This document shows positions 37,050 to 47,800 of a stretch of DNA of 64,000 bases, one piece after another. The notes beneath the pieces are model-generated. The model was not told the origin of the DNA, made no database searches, and was given only the letters and a program-made list of their open reading frames with translations. Positions within the stretch are counted from its first letter, which is position 1. Every line of letters starts with the position of its first letter. The position numbers and the translations under genes were made by a program. The stretch is from Erpobdella octoculata (Eukaryota; Annelida; Clitellata; Hirudinida; Erpobdellidae), in contig OZ022238.1 in assembly GCA_963978895.1 (NCBI GenBank), positions 43,535,269 to 43,599,268 on the forward strand, in the 5' to 3' direction.

Positions 37050-37960
37050 CTACAAAATTAAACCCAATTTAAGAAGCTTACGAGAAAACTTATTATATCT
37101 AGGAAATAGATGTTCCCGCTCAAGCGCCATTTACCAATAATTAGCATAAAAATAAAAATAATTGAAACGTCGAAAAATAATTTTTCTCAAAACTCACTCA
37201 AAAATTCAAATTTCTTCGTGTATCTTTCGCCTTATTTCGCCACGCAAATGGTTATAATCGCAATAAGTTCGTCAGCCAAATCAAACGACGTAGGAAGGCC
37301 CTTTAATAAATACGACGCGCTATTTCTTCGCACTTTTACAATTTTCTCTTTTCTCGCTAGTCCGCCGAGCGAAATTAAATTATTGGTTGTGTATGTAGTG
37401 ATATATTTAAGAATATTTACAAGACAATACAGCTGCTCGAAGAGCAGAAAGATTTGTGCACAAGCGCCCACCTGAATGCATTACCATTATATTATGATAA
37501 GAACCTCTCGCGGGCTGGAATTATTGAACTCCGGCAACTCGAGTTTTAGGCCCGTATGATCAATGGCTCATTGGCAATGCGAAATAGGTGTAATTGTATA
37601 TCTTTTGAATGTGTAGATTCATCTGTCAAAAAAGATTTATTATATCTATCCTCAGTATCTTCATATTTTATAGATTAGAGAGTAAAATTGTCCTCTCAGA
37701 GGCGTAGTACTACAATCTATAAATACCAACAATAATGCAATGTATTTAGTATTTGTGTACTACGTCCCATAGCAAACAAAAGGAAACGGTGATGCGGCAG
37801 GAGCGTCTACTACGAGCAGACAGAAATCGATTAATTTATACTATAGACATCTCAATGGGTTCGAATTTCGAATGATGCTTGTCTGAAGATTAAATATATT
37901 CTTCAACTGATTGTTTTTATTAAAAAAACCGCTGTGCGTCATTGTCAGGCTGGTTAATAA
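37050..37960. other. Probable E1 promoter side, no gene seen
   Basis: Region upstream of the E1 5' exons. A minus-strand acceptor-like site at about 37472 is unconnected. AATAAAGATTTAC just before 37965 looks like a retroposon 3' end that runs into the (TTAC)n tract. Confidence 0.35.
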
Positions 37961-37962
37961 AG

Positions 37963-37963
37963 A

Positions 37964-38000
<37 letters not shown>
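37963..38000. repeat. (TTAC)n tetramer tail
   Basis: Nine to ten TTAC units follow AATAAAGATT, a common arrangement for the 3' tail of a non-LTR retroposon. Confidence 0.9.
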
Positions 38001-38001
<1 letters not shown>

Positions 38002-38002
38002 G

Positions 38003-38660
38003 ATCTCCACAGCTAAAGAGAGCCTTTTCGCCTTGCGGTCGGCTGAGGTCTTTGATCAAATGGCAGAAGCTGCTGGCTTTTCACCAAATGAGGATGACCA
38101 TGTAGTTTCATTAAAGCGCAAACGAGCTCAGAGCACCTGGCTCACCGGCTATGTGGTCACCTCCACCTTGGGTCATTACCATATTATTGGTTCTAAAGTT
38201 ACTACACGCCAGGTGTGTTTTCTAAAACATCATAGATTCTGAACCATTTTCAAATGAGTCCAACTTAGTTTTGTTTCAAGCTGTAGAATCTTTTGTTCAA
38301 TCATCTGAGAAGGGCTTGGAGCCACTCAGACAGTTTCTTTGCCTCGACCAAGATGCTCTTACTGGCGAATTGCCTATTGCAATGCGACTGTGCCGTAACA
38401 AATCCAGCTAAATTCGTCGTTGGAAGATGTTGCAGTACCGCTACGCATTTCCAAGTTTGTATCAGCTGTATGCCGGAGCAATCACCATCAGTTTCTCATT
38501 TCTCACGCGGAGTCTGAGGCCTTATCACCAATCATTGGGCCTTGAGCGTAAATTTCAACTGGTACTACTTGCTTTTGAGAAGGATGTTACGCTAAAAGTA
38601 GATCTGAACACTTTTGTAGAAAAGTTTGCCCAGAAATCGAGCCGTATTGTTCTCTGACAT
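38003..38660 (+). pseudogene. Decayed hAT-family transposase, C-terminal part
   Basis: Broken plus-strand frames give LRSAEVFDQMAEAA and SLKRKRAQ, then (about 38300-38410) a frame with GLEPLRQFLCLDQDALTGEL ending in a stop, then FPSLYQLYAGAITI and finally LLAFEKDVTLKVDLNTFVEK before FAQKSSRI. These match the order of ZMYM/PRKRIP-like hAT transposases: the basic RKR stretch, then the C-terminal dimerisation region. At least one internal stop and frame changes show it is dead. No inverted ends were found around it. Confidence 0.65.
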
Positions 38661-38969
38661 TATGACCCATGTGCTGTTTTTTTATAAAGTTGTTTCGTGT
38701 TAACCCATTAATGGTCACTATATATCATACGGAAATACTAAAAATTACGTTGCGTTTTCGCAATCGTAACCGTAAATGGGTTAATTATAATTTTATTTTT
38801 AAATTTTGTGTTATTGTTTTATTTACATGTTGATTCAGAATATTTTCAACTAAATATGGTATAATACAATTCAAATTTCAATCGCTAAACCTGTTTTTTT
38901 TACGTGAAGGACATTTTGAGCGTCAAATCACTGGAATGTGCAACTTATGTGAACAAAAAATTTATACAG

Positions 38970-39035
38970 TGCCCCCCCAAAAAAGCTTTTGGACCCCCAC
39001 TTCCAAATCCCTGGTTACGGCCTTGACTAAATTCA
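38970..39035. mobile_element. Possible very short hAT-type remnant
   Basis: It begins CAGTGCCCCCCCAAAAAAGC and ends CTGGTTACGGCCTTG. Both resemble hAT terminal text, but no target duplication is visible. The 39040-39400 stretch shows no gene. Confidence 0.35.
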
Positions 39036-39424
39036 CCTCTTGACCATCAATAGCTCTGATATTCTGCAGATATTTAAAAACTTCGGGCTTTTTTCAAACC
39101 AATCCAATGCAAAATATAATTCAAATAATATCTCAAAAAATATTTATACCTCCACCGGCATGTCCAGCAAAAAAAGTTGAAATTGACACTTTCCTTTATC
39201 TAAATTAGTTTAGATAACCATGTTGAAATAATTTTTTTAAAGAAATTGCCTAAATTAAATATCCTCTATAAACCAAAAGTCCCTATGTACGAGCATCAAT
39301 GGTTATTGCGTAACCAAATTCAAATTTAGTTTACGTAACAAAGTTCAAAGAAGGTTTCAAACAACCTTTACCAAATCTATTTTACGTTTTATGGACAAAA
39401 AAGTTATGAAGGAGATGAAGAAAT

Positions 39425-39690
39425 AAAGGAAACGGCGGGAAAGTAAGCGTGAGCGGAAGAGTGAACGGGATTGGGAAAGTGTGTGGAAGCGGGAGAACGA
39501 GCGGGAACGCGAGAGCAAGCGGGAAAGGGAGAGCGAGCAGGATAGTAAGCGGGGATGGACAAGGGAGCGAGCGGGAAAGCAAGCGGGGATAGACAAGGGA
39601 GCGAGCGAGAGAGCAAGCGGGGATGGAAAAATCAGCGAGACTAAAACGATAGAAAAACCTCTAAAAAAAAACCCCCAGGTAACCCCGCTA
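39425..39690 (+). mobile_element. Dispersed purine-rich repeat, family B, copy 3
   Basis: GCGGGAACGCGAGAGCAAGC-type units are followed by AACGATAGAAAAACCTCTAA and AACCCCGCTAG. The same tail occurs at 42160-42206. Ser/Arg/Leu-rich and Glu/Arg-rich ORFs are purine-tract artefacts. Confidence 0.8.
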
Positions 39691-39832
39691 GAAATATTTT
39701 AAAAAAATCCATCATTTTTGACGGGCTATCTCTAGTATAAATTATAATTAATTAAAATCTTATATAATATTGAAACTAAAGAGCTAAATAATAATGCTTA
39801 AAAAAACTTTTATAAAACCACCTCTAACTGCA

Positions 39833-40043
39833 GCACTAAAAATCAAATTTCTCTTGCTATATAAAATTTTCAACATTCATACTAAGAGCTACAATAAAAT
39901 TCTATAACTAACAATGTGGGTCACATTGTTTTATATTCTGGAATGCAACTCAGGTTATGAATTATAGAATTTTACCGTTAGCTCTTAGTATGTATGTTAA
40001 CAAATTTTATCTAGCTAGAGAATTACTTTTGTCTTTTTAGTGC
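39833..40043. repeat. 211 bp foldback element with long imperfect arms
   Basis: The left arm from GCACTAAAAA and the right arm ending TTTTTAGTGC are about 90 bp each. They share CATACTAAGAGCTA and TAAAATTCTATAA in inverted orientation. The centre holds a small CAATGTGGGTCACATTG palindrome. It lies just downstream of the NOV-like gene. Confidence 0.8.
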
Positions 40044-40172
40044 AGAAGAGAAACTTTATTTGGCTTATATACTACAAGGATAACCAAAAACCTTAAAGTT
40101 TTCATTATCACAAATAAATTCATAATTAAGGAAACAACTAACAGCACTAACTAAAAACTAACTGCCTGAATA

Positions 40173-40178
40173 TTTATT
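40173..40178 (-). promoter_or_regulatory. Candidate polyadenylation signal for the NOV-like gene
   Basis: AATAAA on the minus strand, about 157 bp past the stop codon at 40335. It is a common hexamer in AT-rich DNA, so this is only positional support. Confidence 0.35.
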
Positions 40179-40334
40179 TGCAAAAGTCTCAAGTAATAAG
40201 AAAAATTTCATTGCTTAACCATTGAAAATTAAATTAGAAACTGAATTAGTTCCACACACGATCTGATGTACAACAAATATTCAAAACAAATTCATCAACT
40301 CAACATGTAAAAACGACATTAAAAAAAAAAACCA

Positions 40335-40967
40335 TTAAAGTTGGCCGATATTATCTTGTGATCCGACCTGAACACTAAGTCTGACACATTTGCTTCTAAG
40401 TGCCTCGAAAAGATTCTCTATTTTGGTCATCTTAACTTTCGATCGATCCTGACCAATACCAAACACTCTGTAGACGTGATAGTTCTGACCCAGATCCACT
40501 GCACTGGCCAGCTCGGGCAGACTTATTTCGAACCACGACTTGTTCAGGCCCGCGGTGCTCTTTACTTCGATGAAATACGGGCTTAGATCAGATTTTCTTT
40601 TAACAATGATATCGTAAGGTGCGATAGTAGCCTCATCTGCATTCATGTCAATGACCTAATAAGCAATTCAGAAGTGATAAAATTGATAAACAAAGTCATT
40701 ATAAAATATATTTAATTAAGCATGCAAAATAAAAATAAACCAAAATAAACGAAATAACAAAAGCCACCTCTGCAATATCCGAATCTTCAGTAAGACTCAT
40801 TCTCTGTAAATAATTGAACACAAACAATTCTCCCAATCTGCCTATTTGTTCAGGATTATGACAGTTATTTCCTTCTCCACTAATATTTTCAATTGGTAAT
40901 TCGCTTGTAATTCCAGTCTCCTCATTAACAGGTACTTCCACCTGAATTTTTCCGGCAACCGGAAAAT
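40335..40967 (-). other. NOV-like gene, DUF3883 (NOV C-terminal) exons
   Basis: Exon 40768-40967 has the family signature IGRLGELFVFNYLQ. Exon 40335-40655 has APYDIIVKR, then PYFIEVKST, then WFEISLPELASA. Asp (40611-40613), Glu (40566-40568) and Lys (40560-40562) form a D...E-x-K pattern seen in PD-(D/E)XK-fold nucleases, to which DUF3883 has been related. Catalysis is not shown. Confidence 0.8.
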
Positions 40968-43900
40968 CTGGAACACGGAAACCAAAAATAAGAAAATCCA
41001 CTCAACAATTTTTTTTTATCTTAACAACATCTCTTTAATTCTAAAAATATAATGAAAATATCCTAAGATGTGAATCAATTCATAGATAGAAAAAGTTATT
41101 ACTTATTACAAAGTATTTAGGACAAAAAAACTTCAAAAGTTCATAAATCACTCAGACGCCTAACACAGCTAAACATGAAATTCTAACTTTGAATTGCATG
41201 ACGAAATGCAGGAAATCTCTTCTCAACAGATGCAGGTCGGAATGAGATGTTCATCTTGAAGAAAATAAAATAATTATTTATTTATTAATATAATAAATAA
41301 CACAAATAATAATTAATTAACATAAAAATATAACTCTAATGAGAGAATATTAAATTATTCAAATAATGCATATAAATGAAATTAACAACAAAGCCTCACC
41401 TGTTCCTTGTTCTGTAGATTTCCATACAAAAGTGGTCTCAAATTATCTGGAACTTTGTTATCAAAAAGATAAATAAAGTAGTTAAAGATTCGGTTGAAAA
41501 CCTGAATTGAATCACAAAAAATTATTTGAAGTTACCTTTTATATCAGTGAGGTAATTACTGTCAGTAATACAGGAATGAGATTTAATGTGCTGAAATTCA
41601 CAGACATTGCTTGTACTAAGCGGAATTGTTACTGCAACAAAATTAAAAAAAAAATTGAACTACATATTATTAATCACATAGCTATAAAAATAATTACCTG
41701 ATATTGAAGAACTGGACATTTTCCAGACATCAATTGTGGATGGCAAACTAACGAGACTGCGATCTTCCATGATGCTTTCTATGACATGTTCATGACCACT
41801 AATTATTAGAGGAGTGATTTCTGATAACAGGTTCCTTAGAATATATATATATAGATGTATATTAAATATTATATATGTATTATACTAATGACTCCCGAAA
41901 AGGAGCTTCGCTGAGAATATTGTCAACAGCATTTTGATGACATCATCGCATTAACTACTAAATACAGTCAGAACTACCAACAATATAATCAATGGCAAAC
42001 ATCATATTATAAAAACACAACTATATTAAAAGTTGCTATTTGTAAACAATGGGAAAGCGAGCATGAAAAGGAGAGGAAGCAGGAGAATGAGAAGGAAAGC
42101 AAGTGGAACCAGAGAGCAAGTAAGAAAGGAAACGGGAGCAAGAAAGAGAAAAAGTGAGAGAAAAACGATAGAAAAACCTCTAAGAACCCCGGGCAACCCC
42201 GCTAGTAAAAAATAAACAAATAAATAATTAAATAAACAAGTTTGACTAGAAAATCAACAACCTCAATTCTTTGAAACAAGATTCTGCAAGTGAATTCACA
42301 TCTGAAGGACATGGATGACCAAGCCTGCTGAAATAAGCGGACAACTCTCGGTTGATGTCCAAATAATTGCTTGCATTGTCCTGCTGGATGTAGAAGATTT
42401 CATCAAACATTTGACAGGTTTTGTTGACAACGGCAGTCGAGATACGATTTCTTTTGCGCGATCTTCGTTCTAAGGTGTACTCGAGTTCCAAACTGTCCAT
42501 CTGCATAGAAGCAATCATGGCGGTTAAATAATTTTAGCAGAAAACTTTAATATTTTAACAATAAATAGAATACATAAATCAATCAATTATAAAACTACTT
42601 TTACTGAAGTGCTAGAAATCACTAGAAAAAGGAACACTTGACAAGAGAGTGCTAATGAGATTAAGATAAACATGAGTTTAAGATAAAAATGAGTTTAAAA
42701 AGAAGACATTAAATATGATTTTAAAAGGAAGACATTAAATATTAAATATGATTTTAAAAAGAAGACATTAAATATGATTTCAAAAAGAAGACATTAAATA
42801 TGATTTTAAAAAGAAGACATTAAATATGATTTTAAAATAAGATATTAAATATGATTTTAAAAAGAAAACATTAAATATGATTATTTAATGTCACAGATAA
42901 AATAGGGTGGAAAGCTTGTGTTATTGTTTAAAAAGATCACCACTACTCACCTCAACAAATCTCATTCTCGAAAGCTTATCTGAGACTTCAACACAACTCA
43001 ACAGATGTTCATAAATAACTGGAAACTCCGAAGAAAGGCAGCGTTGAATATACGGAACAACATGGCTGACGTATTTCTCCAGCAACGCACAAGGTCGAAA
43101 TCCTTCACTTTTCAAACTGACAGTTACGCACTCTGTCAGTCTTCTCACTCCGACCGTTGTAAGAAAGTTGATGACATTTGTAATGTCAAAACGGTGACAT
43201 TCTGACAATTCTTTCTCTCCCAGGTTAACATAATCAATCGACACGTCCTCAAATATCTTCTCCAATCCCTTATCATCACCGATGATGGGCATGTTGGAAA
43301 TGCCAACCCATTGGCCGGACTTTGAAGGGAGGAATTTCTTTTTCTTTAACATATCAATAACCTTGTTTTTTTCCTCAACAAAATCACTTTCTAGAGAAGA
43401 AAATGCCTTTCCCAATACGGCAAAAATCTTTAAAACGTCGACCAGCAAAGAATCACTGACAGAATCAAAAGAATTGGTTATGTAAAGCAAGATGTGTGCA
43501 TATGCAGAAAGCGGAGGGCTCGCATTCACATTGCATATCCTTGTAAAAAAGTCTTTCTTGTTGGTGGCATACATTTTTTCGAGTATTCTCGGAAGAACGC
43601 CGACTAACCTGTTTCTCTGATTCGGGACAGGATCGTGAACTTTACAAAATTCATTTACAGCTGAAGAATAATTTTCTACGAGACCAGTACTGTCCTCCCA
43701 GCAAACTTCATCACTGTAGAAAAACGAACCAGATGTCTCATCATTGGCACAAAATATCAGAGGATAGTCTTTAGCCAGCTTTATTAACTCTTTCTTTGAC
43801 ATTGAATCCTCTAAATAAGTGTACACTCTGTCCATTCTGGAAACTAAATCATGAAATATGGGCACGTCTACAGGTGAGAGGTCATTGTTGGTATTTATTG

Positions 43901-44805
43901 TATTTTCATTTCCGGTGCACCAATTAACGAGTTGTTTGACGACATACGAAGCATCGATGCTTATTTGAATGTTGAGAAAATCTGCGAGACTCTTCTTTAT
44001 TAGTTCTGCTTTTAGAGGAACATACAAAGCATTGTGACCAAGTAGTGTAATTGCAGATTTGAAATCTGCAACAATCGCTGCGTCGGAAACTGACAAAACC
44101 AGATATCTCTGCAGAGGCAAGTCGGAAAAAGATTCGGCATTTTCGTAGCGACTTTTCAACTTTTTTATCCGTCTAAGCTTTCCGTTGTCTTTGAAAGTGA
44201 GAATGTCCAATTTCCAAGTTGGAATCCATTTAGAATATTTAAGTGCTAATCCAAATGAACTCAGAACAGTTTCCGCTACATCATCGACTTTAAACGTTGC
44301 TTCAAGGTAATGTGACAAGGCACACATTGGAAGTCTACTCTCCATACTGTTTCCTTCCCAGTATTGGTTTATGAGCTCAAAAAGTATTTGCATTTGTTGA
44401 TTGTGATGCGTGTCATCATCAGTCTTCAACGTTATCAATTCTGTAAATTCTTCACACACCCAATCCTCTATTACACAAAATTTGGCTTCTTTAAGCAGAT
44501 TCACATGGCTACTCCACTTGGAATTCAACTGGAAAGAGTTGGAAAGACCAATTAAAAAAAATATTATTAATAAAATAAATTAAATAAAAATGTATTTAAC
44601 CAATTCAGTTTTGGTCATGATGTACTCCTTCTTGGTGAATGAAAGAAAATCTTGAACTCCAAGTCGTCTGAAGAAATCTCTCCAAGCAGTCACATTTGAA
44701 TCGCTTTTGTTTTTATTGAGGTAACATTTGTCGAGGAGAGTCCATTCCAAACCTGAAACAAATCAAAACTTGAATATATTTATAATAATTTTGAACATAA
44801 TTATT

Positions 44806-44890
<85 letters not shown>

Positions 44891-47800
44891 AATATAATTA
44901 ATACAACATCAAATACGTCGTAATAATACTGAACAGAATAACATACTGCTTTCAAAACAGAGCTAGACAAATGGTTCAAAAAGACAGATATGGACATTTC
45001 AAGCATCACCAGTTCCTCAGCCCATTAATATTAATATATTTAAAATTATAACATCATATACCAACATATGAACACCAAAAGAAATTTAAAAAAAATAAAA
45101 TAAAAACCATAGGTTTCTAAATAAATTAAAAAAAAAAGAAAAACTCAACAAACCAGGCAGTTGATGCTGCAGATGAATCCTGTTGTTGTAGTTGGGAGTG
45201 AAATGTACTGAAGATTCAGTCAGCTTGACAAACCCGATGTTTGTTGAGATAGGAAGATATTTTGAGACTTCGAGAGCAGTGAAAGAAGAAGGATGAAGAG
45301 TGAAATAATTCTTGAGATGAAACGTATAAGCTACAAGAAGCTCTTTCGACATGTTCTGAAATGCAACACGATAACATAACTATCAATTTATCAATACAAG
45401 AACAAAGGCAACATAATAATTCATTATTTAAATATTATAATAAACAATAGGTCGTACCTTGCACTTTTCGGGATTTTTCAATGATGGAAGAATGTGATGT
45501 TTGACAATTCCTTCATCGTTCAACTTCTTTACACCGATTTTCTCTAGCAAACTTGAAATCTGCGATTTGATGACATTGTCATCCAGTAATGTCACCAGCC
45601 TGTCATCTACTGAGTTCATATCTTGCTCAAATAGTTTCATCATCTCTATAAATAAACCAACAAATAATAATCAAAAAATAGATTCGGAAAGCTACAAGCC
45701 TGTATCAAATGAAAACTCACTTTTAGAGAGCTGATTGTTTTCCAGCATATGCTTTTCAGATGCAAATGGAAAAAATATGGTTTCATTTGAATCCATGCTA
45801 ACAAGTTTTCCACTTGAGAGAGGAACGAATGACATATTCTTCATCAGTTCAATCGCCTCCTTTGCTTCATGAGAGAATTCCTTCAAACTCCAGTAAATGC
45901 AAGTCAACCACGTTGATATTTGACTGATGCTAGAATCTGCAATATCGAGAATAAAACATTAATTTTTGAATTAAAATATTTTAATACATGAAAATTCAGT
46001 CACTGAACGGACGAAATTAACTGACCCGATATGAAATCGCAGCTTTCAATCTCCTTAGAAATGTGTTTAATCATTGCTCTCCCAACCTGAATGAGGTGCT
46101 TGCTGTTTAAAAGCTGTACACCCACATCGAGCAAAATGGACCGATCCACAGAGGAAGCAACCAACGGATGCAGATAGTCGAGGTCCATTTGCGATAAAAG
46201 GAAATCAGAAGTTGCGAACTGGCAAGTTTTTGGATCATCGCATAAAAGCAGCTGTGAGGGAAGGCACCACTTGTTACCTGAAAAAATATTTAGTTAATTT
46301 ATAAACACCACATTTAACAAAAAGGATAATCAATAAAAAAATGATTCTGCTTAATTTAAAATCGAACTAACCAACTGATGGCAGACATTTTGTGACCTTG
46401 AGTCCATTGATGATATTAAGAGCTACTTGTCTGAAGAAATCAAGAATTTCATCCTCACGGGGAATGAATTTGAAGAAGTTACACAACTCTTTAATAGGAT
46501 CACAACCCTCTCTTTTCTGTAATAAGTTTAATATAACTAATACGATATACAATATTTCAGGATATTTATTTAAAAAATTCTCAAAAATAGTTGATATGAA
46601 GCTACAGATATTATAAACATAAGCAGAAATTAAAATTTAAATCTTCAAAGTCTTTTTGGTGAACACCTCAAACTTAAAATATGATTAAAGGTTAATTATC
46701 ATAATATATTTCTAATGGGACAAACCTTGAAAAATTCCAGAGCTTCTAAAAATAGCACATGTATTTTACTTCTCAGCCATTGGTTCCACAGATTGTCGAT
46801 GACATCTTCCCTAGATGAGGTCACATCAAAGTCGGCTGAAAAAACGAATAACGAGATTAATTAAAATTAAATAAAATAAAATTAATTTGAATAATACAAG
46901 GTTAAATACTTAAAAACATTTTTAATTAATTATATATAGACATATAAGAACTGACCATGAACGATAAATCTAAAGCCGTAACTTCTGAGTGGAAGGAATG
47001 CAAACACGGGTTGTTTAGGTGGTAGTGAATTGTTTAACTGTAAGTGAATATTTAATCATTTTTTACATTAAGCTAGTTCAGTAACAACTGACACCAATAA
47101 CAGTAATAATTGTCACAGTTTTTTTGTGAGAAATAAAATTCTGACATTTTGAATTATACAAAAATTTAACTAATAATAATAATACAAACCTCAGATTTGT
47201 CAATATTAAAATCTTCTACTGGAAAAGCGATGGCTAATTCGGTAGATTGAACTTTAACACCGGATTTGGCCTGTATATTAAAATTAAATGAACGTGGTAA
47301 TATTAATAATAATTATGAATCAATCAATTATTAATTAAATTACCATTAAAATGTCGTAAAATATGGAAATCGAATGTCCTTCGAACCTCATTTGAAACTT
47401 CGGAAGCATCAGCCAGCAATTTCACAAAAACCCACTTCTCTCGTTTTCCGTCATGAAGGATTTCAGTCATGTGATCGTTCAGATCGTGTCGTAACATGGA
47501 TCTCGTTTCTTCCTTTAACTGAAAATTAAGTAATAAATATCATTAAATTATTGAAATGAATAAATAGCTTATTGTTGACAACATAAATTGGATTATATAT
47601 GAACACAATTTTGACTGATTGATTGATCAAGTGATCAAAATATGCACAACACAAAGAACATCAATGAGTTTCAGTGTGAGGTAGTGGATATAAATAAAAA
47701 TAATTAAATAAATGATAATAATGTTTATTCTTCTACAGCATAGCGTCTGGCAATTTTATGCCAGACCTCTGGTGAGGTCTACAGGGTGAGGTCTACAGCT

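Noticed and set aside
43005..43485. Plus-strand 66-67 codon ORFs
   Set aside because: Antisense shadows of the 1578 bp NOV exon.
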